From contig CM048850.1 in NCBI GenBank assembly GCA_026545225.1, positions 23,982,297 to 24,046,296 on the forward strand: a stretch of DNA of 64,000 bases, read 5' to 3'. Numbering within the stretch: position 1 is the stretch's first letter; each line of letters starts with the position of its first letter. This document shows, piece by piece, positions 22,744-34,122 of the stretch. Source of the DNA: Cornus controversa. Lineage: Eukaryota; Streptophyta; Magnoliopsida; Cornales; Cornaceae. The notes under the pieces are model-generated. The model ran no database searches and was not told where the DNA came from. It was given only the letters and a program-made list of their open reading frames with translations. The translations under genes and the position numbers were made by a program.

Positions 22744-23100
22744 AATTACCCCCACTTCAAGTCTCGCACTAATACCGAGCTCGTTGCGTATTTAAAACGG
22801 GGCTTGAAGTAAACAAAATTTCTATTATACAAAGTTTTTTTTTTCCCCGAAAATCTAAGGTCAAAGAAAATGCCTTCCTTGTCCAAGTTGAATTAGAGTC
22901 TTGAAAATTCTATTGCAAATATGATTTTTTTCCTTGTTCAAGTTGAACTAGAGTCTTGAAAATCCTATAACAAATAAAAAAAATTTCCTTGTCCAATCTG
23001 AGCCGGAGTTTTTAAAATCTTATTGCAAATAAGATTTGGTTTTCCATGTTCAAACTGAATTGGAGTCTTGAAAATTCAATGGCAAATAGGATTAATCCAC
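22744..23100 (-). repeat. Polypurine tract and four tandem ~58-bp repeats beside the LTR
   Basis: Next to the polypurine tract, 22870-23092 holds four diverged copies of a unit of the type TTCCTTGTCCAAGTTGAATT, AGAGTCTTGAAAAT and ATTGCAAATA. Tandem repeats just before the 3' LTR are common in Tat-lineage gypsy elements (family knowledge). The rest of the internal region is lost. Confidence 0.6.
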
Positions 23101-23479
23101 CGTTATATATATGTAACTTACGCTTCAGACCCTTCACATCAATCTTCACATTGAAAAGATATTGCCTTCTTAATATTTTTCACTGATTCAAATCAAAGAA
23201 TAATTGAGAGAAATCCCATAAACTGCTATTGGAAGGAAATTGGAAGAAACTCACACCTATCAACTCCCATTGGCGAGCAAAAAGGTGAAGATTATTGGTC
23301 TTATTTTTTTTCCCTATTTTGCTTGACAAAACAGTAGTCTCATTCTCTATTTTGCTTATAATTTTTTTTCTTTTCTTTCACTTGACTGAAAGCTCTTCTT
23401 TCTTTCTCTCTCTTTTTTTTTTTGAAAACTTTTTTTTTTCTTTTTTTGCTTTCCAATCGCATTTCCAATTGCTGGACCT

Positions 23480-24192
23480 TCTTCCCTAACGCGCATGGCA
23501 GCCCGCTGAGGGTTTTTCCGGCGTGCCCCGACCTACGTTCGCCCTAATTTTTGTCCCATTCTTTTTCCCTTGCTCCCCTTTACCCTTTGGTGCAAAAAGC
23601 CCTATGAAAAACAGTCCGAATCAAAAACCCCCAATTCACAAGTCCTAGGGTTCTTCGCAAAATTTAAAAAATTTAAACTCAAATTTCTCACGATCTGTTT
23701 TCTTAAAGATCAAGGTTCATTTTCTAGACAATCACAACATAGAAGGTTTCCGAATTAACATCCTTTCCCGTCCTAAATTCATGCATGAACAAATTCCTAT
23801 ACAATTTACATGTACATGAAATATATATGCATATATTCTTACATATATATATCTATACTTCTATCTACAATTTAGCACAATAAATTCTCACGAAAAGTTT
23901 CAACAAGATGCAACAGATAAAAAAAAAACAAACATACAATTATATACATATTTTCAATATAAACATAATCATCAACCCTAGACTATATGCATATGAATTC
24001 AAAGGGGAAGAGAAGAATCAAACTTGCCTCTTTGATGAATTAACTTGTTCACCTGATCGTTCCTTCACTCTCTTATCTCTTTCATTTACTCTCTTAGTTC
24101 TGTGCATAAAGTAACGACAAAAATCCTAATTTCTTCTTTTTCCTTTTTGTCTTAATTATTATTCTATTATTGAATTTTCTAAAACTAAATAA

Positions 24193-24232
<40 letters not shown>

Positions 24233-24597
24233 TTAACAATAATAATATAATTATAACCTTGGCCCAACAATTTAAGCATATCCTTAGCCCAACCATTCCA
24301 GCCCAAATTCCTCCCTAGCCCAAACCAAAGCATTTAAAAAATTTAAATAAAACAACACATAATCAATAACAATTCACATAAAATGATAAAAAATAAACGG
24401 AGAAATTTACATGAAATGATTGGAATCTATAAAACCTAAGCAATCCACATAAAATGATAAAATGCATATAAAAGAAAAACAACTCATCTACAATTATAAT
24501 TTATAGAAATATGGCATTTCACATGAATTAATAGAATAAAGTAATAAAATAAAGAAATTCAATTTCTTTAAAATAATAGACATCTAAGGGTATTATA
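23480..24597 (-). mobile_element. Truncated gypsy LTR related to the 53.9-56.7 kb LTR
   Basis: Read on the minus strand from 24597 it starts TATAATACCC and contains GGGCTAGGGAGGAATTTGGG, GGAATGGTTGGGCTAAG and TCTTCCCCTTTGAAT in the same order as 53911-54700. Homology fades near 23500. It is joined directly to an NB-LRR fragment at 24601. A (TAA)n tract lies inside it at 24188-24230. T-rich DNA at 23300-23450 beyond it is unassigned. Confidence 0.65.
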
Positions 24598-24600
24598 GTG

Positions 24601-25735
24601 TGCTTATTGCAATTCCTTGCCGACGATCGGGGCAGCTTCCGTCTCTAAAATATCTAAGAATTGAAGAAATGGAAGCAATAACGGAGGTGGGTCTGGAGTT
24701 GTATGGGAATGCTTCTTCTTCTTTCATGAAACCATTTCAATCTCTGGAGACATTAAGTTTCAAAGGAATGCCAAATTGGGAGGAATGGCATTTAGGATTA
24801 GGGGCAGGAGAGTTGTATTGCCTTTTGGAGCTTTCTTTGGTGAATTGTCCCAAGCTGACAGGTGAGTTACCCAATCACGTCCCTTCTCTAAGGAAAATTG
24901 AAAATTCTGAATGTGATGGGCTTCCTTCAAATCAAGTTGGGCAGCTGCTGCAACACCTACGTACCTTCTCTTGAGAAATTGAAGCTTTCGGGTATTTCAA
25001 ACTTGACAGAAGTGCCGACGCAGCTACAAGACCTTGGTTTGATCTCTGAGGAGTTGGAGATTTCAAAGATGCAAAACTTGAAGGAATTGCCGCCTCAATT
25101 GTGCAGATTAATAAAACTTGAAAGGTTGGAGATAAGGGACTGCCCGAGCCTTGCAGCAGTACCATCAGAGGAAATGATGAATATGATGGGCATCAACAAT
25201 TGTACGTGTCCAAGAGTTGTACATGCCCATTGCCATTGGTGGTCTACCAGCTGCTACATTGAAAACACTTGACATCTCCAAGTGTAGGAGTTTAGAGTTT
25301 CCCCTCATGTGATGTGGGAGGAGGAGGATGTGGAGACAGTGGAGCATATATAATTACCAGTTGACATGTTGTTTTATTGAAACTTTGCAAATAGGCTACG
25401 GTTGTCATCTTCTCAAATCGCTGTCGCTATCTTTCTTCCCAAAGCTTCTTTCTTTATATATCTGCTGGGGGTGTGAAAACATTTATTTCGTTTCCAAACA
25501 ACGAGCTCCAAAATCTGGAAAAGCTAACAATACAAGGTTGCAAAGCAATGATATATCGTTTGGACGATTGTTCGCTCCCAATCTGACATTTTTTCAGGTC
25601 GCGTACTGCAGCAATCTGAAGTCGCTGCCGCAACAAATGCAGACCCTCCTCCCATCTCTTCATGAATTGTCCAGAAGTTGAATCATTTCCAGATGGAGGT
25701 TTGCTTATTTTGGAGACGACATCATCATAAACATG
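24601..25735 (+). pseudogene. CC-NB-LRR (RPP13-like) LRR fragment, copy a
   Basis: The 5' part encodes GQLPSLKYLRIEEMEAITEV, then SLETLSFKGMPNWEEWHLG and LVNCPKLTGELP, classic LRRs of RPP13-like CNL immune receptors. It continues in other frames with NLKELPPQLCRLIKLERLEI, LKTLDISKCRSLEFPL and NNELQNLEKLTIQGCKA. At least three frame changes, an in-frame stop after SLEFPLM and a 14-bp deletion near 25670 (absent from copy b) show decay. No NB-ARC motifs are nearby. It begins exactly where the truncated gypsy LTR ends and shares its 3' flank with copy b at 34123. Confidence 0.8.
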
Positions 25736-26150
25736 GAGTGACAGACACCAAGTTAAAAGGGCATTTAATTGGAGAAAGTGGGGGACACTTGCTGCTGCAG
25801 AAATTAAGTTAAAAAAGTTGGTTTCTGTGTATATATGTGTTTAGTTTGTGTATATATGTGTGTTTGTACATGTATATTATCATATTTTATTGACTCCTAT
25901 GGTAAGTGTTTTAGCCTTTCTTTTGCTTACATCCTAGGTGTACTGTGTGGAGCCAGCTGAAAGTGTCGTTCAAAATGGAGGAAAGCCTGGAGTGGTGAGT
26001 CAGTCACATTGTCTTACAATATACCTGCCTTGTTTACTTTTTCTTTTTAGCTCTGCTGTATTATAATTCTCTATTTTTAGTTTTATTTTTATTTTTATTT
26101 TCATCGGGTCTTGCTACTTGACAGCTGCTTTTAGGTTTTCACTCTACACA
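25736..26150 (+). other. 3' flank of NB-LRR fragment
   Basis: Non-coding sequence with TGTGTATATATGTG runs. It is shared with 34716-35088 and leads into the B3 unit, whose left edge is at ATATAGATGGGAC. Confidence 0.6.
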
Positions 26151-26196
26151 CGTATATAGATGGGACTTTAGGCTAACCTATTTTATATATTCACGA

Positions 26197-26456
26197 TGTT
26201 AGATTATATATTTTTTATTATATTTCTTTTAAATTATTATTATTTTTTTGTAAATCACATAGATTTCTTACGCTTTCTCCTAAACCGTCTAGGACTAGGA
26301 TTCTTACATTTTCTCCTAAACCATCTAGGACTAGGATTTCTTGTCTCATAAGTTTACTAAGCTTCTAAAATTATGTGCCTATAAATAGGCCTTTATGTAT
26401 GGTTCACAAATCAATATTAATTCAATTAAATACAATTCTTTCTTTATTTATAAAAA
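26197..26456 (+). mobile_element. Copia-type LTR upstream of B3 copy 2
   Basis: It starts with an intact TGTTAGATTATATATT, the best preserved left end of the three B3 LTRs. The right end reads TTTATTTATAAAA where the others have TATAACA. The doubled CTAGGACTAGGAT module is kept. Confidence 0.8.
26380..26388 (+). promoter_or_regulatory. LTR TATA box for B3 copy 2
   Basis: TATAAATAG, 98 bp before the start codon, at the same relative place as in copies 1 and 3. Promoter use is inferred. Confidence 0.5.
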
Positions 26457-26485
26457 AAGCCTTGGTTAATTGGTTTGATTTTAGC

Positions 26486-26839
26486 ATGAGTAGTGCAGGA
26501 ACAAGCGATGGCTCCAACAACGAATGGCCAATAATAAAAGAGCTTACTGACAGTGATGCAAGTTTTTATGGAGGTATCAAATTGCCAATAAAAGATGTAA
26601 GGAGAGAAATTTTACAAAATCTCGGGTCTGAAGTAGAAAGTGCCTTAGAAAATCTCATTGTACAAGAGGTTGATACGCGCAAGAAATATAATATGCCACT
26701 GAAGCTTCGTGGGGGTTGTTATCTTGCAAAAACGAGCACTTTTATTCAAGAGAATAATCTCAAATCTGGCGCAAAGATTGGATTCAAGTTCAGTGACGGT
26801 GTCTTACAATTTAAGGTCCTGGAACATAAATTTCTTTAG
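26486..26839 (+). CDS. Small B3-domain DNA-binding protein, copy 2
   Basis: An intact 117-residue frame with the same single B3 domain as copy 1. It is the most diverged of the three: FYGGIKL for FVGGIRL, VRREI for VRSEI, GSEV for GSDV, MPLKL for MSLKL, CYLAK for CYLTK. None of these changes breaks a B3 core position. The start codon context and the LTR upstream are conserved. Downstream homology to copy 1 ends near 27045, where it joins an AAATA tract also found at 15617. The DNA to its left is the NB-LRR 3' flank. Confidence 0.8.
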   Translation: MSSAGTSDGSNNEWPIIKELTDSDASFYGGIKLPIKDVRREILQNLGSEVESALENLIVQEVDTRKKYNMPLKLRGGCYLAKTSTFIQENNLKSGAKIGFKFSDGVLQFKVLEHKFL

Positions 26840-27053
26840 TAGGTTAAAGTGTTAGAATAAGAGGCAATTAAGCACAATAATGTTTTTATTTTATTTTATT
26901 TTTTTTTATTTCGGTTTTGTATTTCGAAGAAGGTTTAGGTTTAGGTTTATGCTTGTCTTGGAGGGTATATTGTCTCGATCGAAACTCGAAAAGCAAGAAG
27001 AAAATTAAAAAGAATCTTATAAGATTTCATGTTTTGCTTCTTTTGGTAATAAA

Positions 27054-28124
27054 ATAAAATAAAATCTTCCATTTAATCCTAAAACAAATTCTGTAGCATC
27101 AACAGTGGAAATGGCTTCTAAATTATTTTATGGCTTTATTGATGATGATGATTTTGTTCTTTCAAATACTATACAGAAGATAGATATTGGACCTTCCAAT
27201 TCACATGGTCATGGAAAACGTTCCCTTAGCATTCTATGTCATTGATGAGGTTGTGATGGGGAATCAAATCACTCTGCAAACATGAAAACACCATCAAATT
27301 TGGAAGCATAGAAAAATTTACTTTATTTTCAGTCCTTTCATTATTCTTTTCATTCAGCCATGAAAAATCACATTGTTGGTTATAATTAATTACCCATTGT
27401 GGAATCCTTCCTATAAATAACGTCTTCAACCTTCATTAAAATTGATTACTATCTATAACTTTCTCCTCTTACCATAAAAAAAAAAGCTTCTTCCCAAACA
27501 TATAAAATATCATTTCTATTATTAAGAAATCTCTAATTCAGGAATTTTTTAAAACATTTAGGAATAAAATACCTCAAATACCAATAAATCCAGTACTGTA
27601 AATGAGGATGTCATTTACCTATTTTTCTCCTTCTGTCCCACCGTCAACTCTGTTTTGCAAGAAGATTAGTGGACGTCTATGATCGATTGTTCATGTTATA
27701 ACGTAAAATGGAATTGAGAAGTGTCATATTTCTCAACCAGTGAAGTCTAAATGGATATATTGTTGTACTAGCGATTCAAGTATGTGTATGGTTCAGTGGG
27801 ATGTATGGGGTAAGGTTTTAGGCATTTTGAGCTAATAAGACTTGCATGCCGGTAGGTACCTCTGTGTGGGAAGATGTTCATTTGAATCACTTCAAAATGT
27901 ACCACTGAATGGGGGTGTGATAAGTATCTTTTGGCGTTGCATTTTAGCAGAACATGTTTCACTCCTATAAAACATTTTAGAAAACCCACACGGCACAAAT
28001 ATAACCCTAGCAACATTTTTTATTTTTATTTTTATTTTTATTTTTATTTTTAAAGGGAATCAGTGAAAAGAATTTATTCCAACAAAATGGCAATGCCAAA
28101 TACAAAGCTCATGGAATCCCATGT
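27054..28124. other. No recognised gene
   Basis: It begins with a copy of the 15617-15665 AAATA tract and then unique AT-rich DNA. Minus-strand frames at 27226-27429 and 27768-28016 have no recognised domain. A (TTTTTA)n tract lies at 28019-28050. Confidence 0.5.
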
Positions 28125-28562
28125 TGAAATACTCCCTACAAATTTCACGCATGAGGTGATCAGTCTCACACATAAATCATAAGGGATACTTACAACTAAC
28201 ACTAAACAAGCATATAATACAAGAACAAAAGAAAAATAATTATAAAAGCTGAAAGGAAAGTCTGACTGAAATAAATAATACTGTTAAATAAACATATTGC
28301 GAGTCTGAACGATACAACTTGGAAGTCTTGTAACTTAATGACCCCTTAACCAAAAATTATAAAAATAAATACTTTATGAATATATTTAAGTCCCTACTCT
28401 GAAGTCCGTTAAGGAAAAGATGACTGCCACACTCTATGAACTCCACGCTCTAACCTCGAGGTGGAAACTGCCTGGGACCTGAAATATCAACATAGTGGAT
28501 TAAACCCACGATCAAGTTCACTCTACTACCACCCAATCAAAGAACCAGTAAACATACCCTAG
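28125..28562 (-). mobile_element. 3' end fragment of the gypsy LTR
   Basis: The reverse complement matches 56265-56703, including TTAACCCAC, the TCGAGGTTAGAGCG module and the end GTAGGGAGTATTTCA. Only the last 440 bp of the LTR are present. No primer-binding site follows. Confidence 0.75.
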
Positions 28563-28950
28563 TCAAAGGGGCGAAGCATATTCCAAGAGCAACTCCGTGC
28601 TTAGCGCGAGTCTTTCAAAGCTGTCTTTGACAAGAGGCGACATAGAATTGGAGGCCTTGACGTGGAAGAGGAATAATTTTGTAGAAGCGGATTCTTCAAA
28701 CTGTAGTCAATGGTAGATTTTTGCTCACTCTCTTAGCAGTTATGGTGCTACAGTCCATAGGAAAAGAGGGAGAAAAAGAGGGTTTAGTTTGAGTCTTTTT
28801 TGGCCTGTCAATTATTTTAAGTCTACTGAATTTTCTTTAGTTGTAATTGAAGACTTTGATTGAGGAATGCACAAGCACATGGAAATTGTAAGGTAAGCTT
28901 TGATGGATGGATGTTATCTAGATTTAAGTTAAGCTTGTTACTAGGGTGAT
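28563..28950. other. Unassigned sequence
   Basis: A plus-strand open stretch reads SKLSLTRGDIELEALTWKRN and has internal stops. It could be part of a retroelement ORF, but no family was recognised. Confidence 0.35.
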
Positions 28951-29158
28951 ATATATATATATATAAATTTTTTTTGTACGAAAGTCGCACTTTGCAATGG
29001 AAGAAGTGAGTAATTCTCAAAGAATTTAAAGATCTAATAGTGGACACTTTGACCCTATGAGTTTTCATGTCTATCATAATTTGAAGAGTTTTTACGCCAA
29101 TTGGAAATTTTCTTGGATACATTGCTAAAAATTATTGTTAGTCTCATTATAGAAGCAG

Positions 29159-29209
<51 letters not shown>

Positions 29210-29390
29210 CTTTTTGTACAAAAGTCGCACTTTGCAATGGAAGAAGTGAGTAATTCTCAAAGAATCTAAAGATCTAATAGTGGACACTTTGACCATATGA
29301 GTTTTCATGTCTATCATATTTTTAAGAGTTTTTACGCCAATTGGAAAATTTCTTGGATACATTGCTAAAAATTATTGTTAGTCTCATTAT
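28951..29390. repeat. Tandem duplication, two ~200-bp units each led by (TA)n
   Basis: Units 28951-29150 and 29161-29390 each start with a TA tract, continue through GTCGCACTTTGCAATGG and end GTTAGTCTCATTAT. They differ at a few positions. The TA run is much longer in the second unit (29161-29205), so the microsatellite expanded after duplication. Confidence 0.85.
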
Positions 29391-29579
29391 GGTTGATTTT
29401 GGTTTTATCACTGAGACGAAATCACTTTGAATTAAGAATCTTAAAGTTTATCATTTACTATCATACGATTCATATCACACCCAACCATAGACTCCCTTCT
29501 ACTACCTAACCCTTGTCTTAATTTTAGGTGGACGACGTTTTGTAAAAATAAAAGGGACAGAAAACATTCATATTCTCTT

Positions 29580-29582
<3 letters not shown>

Positions 29583-29630
<48 letters not shown>
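29583..29630. repeat. (TA)n microsatellite
   Basis: About 24 uninterrupted AT units. No gene is adjacent. Confidence 0.95.
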
Positions 29631-29632
<2 letters not shown>

Positions 29633-29752
29633 GAAAAGTGTCACTTTTAGATATTTTGAAGGCCCCTCATTTTCAGAAACATTTCATGATCTATAAATCT
29701 CAGTCCAATCGTCACCTTATTAAAGTTATCCAGATCTATAGAAAGGTATGAT

Positions 29753-30346
29753 AGTGGATAATAAAATCTCTTCTAGTTTCAAAATGGTGCACAATACCTC
29801 ATCTTTTTTTTTTTTTGAGTGCAACAAACACTTTCTAACTTACAAATAGGTGCAATTTACCCCTATTCTACACTATTTGAGTTAAGATTTGATGTAAATG
29901 ACGAAAATATCCTCAGATAAAGAAAGTAAAAAAAAATAAAAAGAAAAAAGAGTGAGTAATTTATCGAATATTACCAAAAAAAAAAAAAGAACTTTAATTT
30001 GCCGAAAAATACCGAAACAAATTATCGAAAAAAATAACCTTTAATTTTGTCAAAAAATACCGAAAAAAATTACCAAAAAATTTACCGAGAAAAAAATTTG
30101 TTGAATTGAAGTTCTTTTCTTCTGGTAAATTTTTTTGGCAAATTAAAATTTTTTTTGGGTAAATTAATCACTTTTATTTTTTTTATCTGTGAGGGTATTT
30201 TTGTCATTTTATGTCAATTCTTAGTATCAAATAGGGGCAAATAACACCAATTTGTAAGTTAGAGGGTGTTTGTTGCACAAAAAAAAAAAGAGATGGGGGT
30301 ATTGTGCACGATTTTGAAACCAGAGGGGGGATTTTATTGCACCTTG
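29753..30346. mobile_element. Foldback MITE with ~180-bp inverted arms
   Basis: Left arm 29753-29935 (AATAAAATCTC, GTGCACAATACC, GTGCAACAAACAC, AACTTACAAAT) is the imperfect reverse complement of right arm 30175-30346. The centre is A/T-rich with repeated TTACCGAAAAA-type phrases that themselves pair. No coding capacity. Long arms suggest a Mutator-type or foldback MITE; a target duplication was not identified. Confidence 0.7.
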
Positions 30347-31280
30347 GCCTAATAAATAAGATAGGCGTTATGGTGGATAACTAGACATTTTCTTAAAAAT
30401 GATTAACATTTTTATTACGAGACTTTTCTATTTATATGTATCGGTTCTTCATGTTTGTATGTGAGTTTGATTTTACTTTGGAAATAAAGTTCTTAAAACA
30501 AATAGTTAGCCAATCTTCGAGAAATGTTCTTTCAAAGAGATATTTATTTGTGAGAATAGAATTAGGCCTAATCTCACAGGTTTAATTCTAAGCACTACTT
30601 TTCATTCTTTTGCTTTTTGCATGATAATTGATTATGAGTAAAATTAGGTTATGAGATTTCTAATCTTGAATTCCTAACAGCAGACACACCTATTTGCATC
30701 ATTATTTATAGTGAAAAGTCAATTGTATATTTGTATATCTCACATCATATTAATCAACTTTTTTTCTTTCTTATTTTTGTTCTTTATTTGATTTTTCTAA
30801 CAAAACAAACACGAATATTATCCACTTCAAAGTAGAGTACGTGTAAGAGTAATTTTGAAATAATTGTAGTGTGTAAATTGTTTTCAAGTTACTTACAAAA
30901 ATAAATTAAAATACAATAATATAAAACTAGTGTAGCGAAAAATATTGAATACTCTGGAGGTACCTACTATATAGTATTTCAATCAATAAATGATAGTTAT
31001 TTTTTTTAATAGTCAAAAAATAACTACTAACCACTGACCGGGTACTATATTTTCGGTACCCTCAAGATACCGAATAGCTTCATTGTTTTGGTTAAATGGC
31101 CTACTCTCACACTAGTGTTTTAAGCTTTCACTATTCCACAAGCAATAATATTTAATTTGTCGACTAAGCATATCTAGTCTTCTTACAAAAGTGTGTAGAA
31201 TTTATAATATTTATATACACTTTAAAAGAATTATCTTATTTAAAAAAATATCTAAGTGACTCTTCGTCTAGAATGCATAG
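30347..31280. other. AT-rich spacer, no gene seen
   Basis: Nothing recognisable on either strand. A phrase around 31041-31060 (ACTATATTTTCGGTACCCTC) resembles 19378-19392 (CTACATTCTGGGTACCCTCG), so a dispersed repeat may be present. Confidence 0.4.
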
Positions 31281-31405
31281 ACACTTCACCGAGAGTGTCA
31301 TACTTGTGTCGGACACTCGGATACCGTGTTGGCACTCGGACACTCTTTGGACACATGTCAGACACTCTTTTTAGGACACTTCTGGGACACTCCTCGAACA
31401 TGTAT
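31281..31405. repeat. Array of GGACACTC-type motifs
   Basis: Between 31281 and 31400 the phrases GAGTGTC, CGGACACTCGG, CGGACACTC, GGACAC, AGACACTC, GGACACTT and GGACACTCC follow each other with irregular 10-20 bp spacing. It is a degenerate short-motif array of unknown nature, followed by a (TA)n tract at 31466-31495. Confidence 0.6.
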
Positions 31406-31461
31406 CACTTTTATGAAATTAAAAATGTATTTTATCTGTATCTATACTATTTATAACAGTG

Positions 31462-31499
<38 letters not shown>

Positions 31500-31753
31500 T
31501 TAGTACCAATTAAAAAAGAGAATTAATACATTTTTAAACTAAAACAATGTTATTAAAAAAAATTCAAAACAATGCACCCTTTTGTTTGTGAAAGGACACA
31601 AACGTTGCATATAGTTAGGTTCCTTACCATTTTTCTAGATTTTTTACTCACATTTGTATTTGGCTAATTGATACATCTTTTCTTTAAAATTTAGGCACCG
31701 TTCGTTTCGACGTAAAATATGTTCTGAAAAATATTCTTGAAAATTTTCGGTTA

Positions 31754-31992
31754 GGCTTCGTTTGTTTTGACATAAAATATTTTCTGAAAATTATTTTTTA
31801 AATCTTCTGGTGTTTAGTAGTATCAACCAAACTAGTTATACAATATTTTACGAATTGATTGCATCAATTCATACATTTTGGTGTGAAATTTTTTTATGGG
31901 TATAACAATTTTTCTTTTAAAATATGCAATCAAACACTGAATGTTTTTAAAAATATTTTTCAAAAAATAATTACGTAGAAACAAATAAAGCC
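31754..31992. mobile_element. hAT-like MITE
   Basis: Left terminus GGCTTCGTTTGTTTTGACAT and right terminus (reverse complement) GGCTTTATTTGTTTCTACG form inverted ends around 239 bp. A partial sister end GGCACCGTTCGTTTCGACG at 31694 suggests a nested or broken second copy. No clear 8-bp target duplication. Confidence 0.55.
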
Positions 31993-32135
31993 TTTGTAAC
32001 TTCTTTTTCATGTCTTCAAATTGGATAAAGAACTTAAAAGGTTATCATCAAAGCAATTTTAAAAAATTCAACATTTATTTCTCATCACGCGCAACACATG
32101 TTGATTTTACTTTGCTAAATGGAGACAAAAATGGG

Positions 32136-34116
32136 GTTAGAGTCCCTACCCCAAACCCGAGATTACAATGGCAAGGATGAGACATAACAGTGCATTGTTT
32201 CAAGTTCATTGAGCAAGTTCAAAGCTAAATACATATATATGAAGCCCATCAGTATTGAACGATTTCAACAATTCAATGTGATACATAAAGGGCCTCTATG
32301 TGATACTTTTCTAAAACATGTATTTCAAAACAGTATTAATTTTCAAAATCTTCTTTATACTACTCAACACTTTCTATGTTAAATTATGACTCTAGACCAT
32401 TGTAACAAGTTTCCAAAAATTTTAAAACCGTTTGGGATTGTTCTTCAACAACTTAAAAATACTTTTATTTTAAAATTTTGCTTTTAAATGTGTTTGGTAC
32501 AATACCAAATTTAGCTCAGTAGACTAAAATTTCTAGCTTTTAAAACTTCGTTGAGTAGAGTTTTTCTTAAACAATTTTATACTTTTTTTATAAAAAAAAT
32601 TATAAAGACAATTTCACTCCTTTTATAAATTTGCTATTATCAAATATGGTAACATTCTATTAAAGGACATTATTGTAAACATAATAATAAAAGTGCCGTA
32701 AAAAATATTATTACCAGACAAATTAAAAAATACTTTATATAATATATCACCATACACCTAATATGTTTTTTACTAACAACAACACTAGGATCCTAAATAA
32801 AAATTGAGCTTCCTGATTATAGAATTCCTTCCATTTAAAAGGCCTTTGAATAATGCATTCAATAAAAGGAATTTAAAAGAAAAAAAGTTATAATTCATTT
32901 ATTATTCATAAATGTAATACATGAAAAGTATTTTAACATGTTGTGAGTATTTTAGTACCGAAAGTAAATTTGAAATAATTTGTTAAATGTTTTAGGAGTA
33001 TTAATTTTAGTAAAATTAGTATTTTTTTTCTAAATAGTATTAGTTACAAAATATTGGAGGTAGTGAGTGAAGTTTGTATTTTTAATTTAGTAATAAAGTG
33101 CAATATTGAAAACAAAAGTTCATTATTTATAGAATATTTATTTGTTTGAAAATAATTTTTAAAAGTAGGACTTTTTGTCTTAAGAAAATTTTGTAAAACT
33201 TATATGTGTTTAATGCTTAAAAGTAGGTCTAGTTGATTTTTTTTTCTCTTTTTTTTATTATGTCCATTATAAGCTTGCAAAATCTACCCTATAGATTTTA
33301 CTATTTGAGTGGCAAAACCATCCATATTGGATTCTCTCCGTGTCATTTTCATTCTACGTTAAATTAGGGGCTTGGGCACTAATATTGAATCTCGGGCCGA
33401 GCTTGGATTGATGTGTCAGTGAGCCCAAAGCCTAATATGCACAAAATTCGAACAACCCGATTCATATAGAAATCCGAACTGAACCGTTTCATATACTAGT
33501 TAATATGATAGTTAGTGGGTAGAGGAGAACCTTAGTTAACAAGTTCTAATGGTATCACTCCAACCATCATGACAATGACTCTTTTACTGTTATAGTTCGA
33601 CCAATAATTACATTTAATGGGTAATATAACTGTAACTGGTACAAACTTTAATTTTTTTTTGTTAATAATATTCCAACATTAATATTTATTTGCAAAGCAT
33701 GGGAAGGGTTCTTCTACCATTTTTTCACAATATTTTCTTTGACATGTATTATATATTTTATCTTCTAACATGTTATATATAGTATAAATGTTCATTTATT
33801 TTATTCTTAAATCTATTAGTATTCATTGATTTAGTAAAAAAAAAAAATCTTAGTTAGTAAAATAATAATAATAATAATAATAATAACTAACCTTTTTTAA
33901 TAAAGATATGAACTTGCAATTTACACTTATCATAAAAAAATATATGGTCTTTCAATTTATAAACAAATCATTATTTATGCTAAATGCTTGCATGTGATCA
34001 GTGAACCAACTATATATTATTCTGCTACGAAAACAATAAATAATATAAATTTAACTTAAGCTACTCACCTCTTTTTTATTCACAAAATCTCTTACATTTT
34101 TCAATTTGTACAAATA
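32136..34116 (+). repeat. Intergenic segmental repeat, copy a (long form)
   Basis: It matches 36367-37752 in direct orientation from GTTAGAGTCCCTACCCC to TTTGTACAAATA. It contains 571 bp (between ATTGA at 32813 and ATTGA at 33384) that copy b lacks. No gene is recognised in it. It is fused to an NB-LRR fragment on its right. Confidence 0.85.
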
Positions 34117-34122
34117 CAAATT

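Noticed and set aside
24094..24333. A small Ile-rich membrane protein
   Set aside because: The hydrophobic run is a translation of the (TAA)n microsatellite inside a truncated LTR.
29055..29362. Tyr/Ile-repeat proteins
   Set aside because: They are translations of (TA)n tracts in the tandem repeat.
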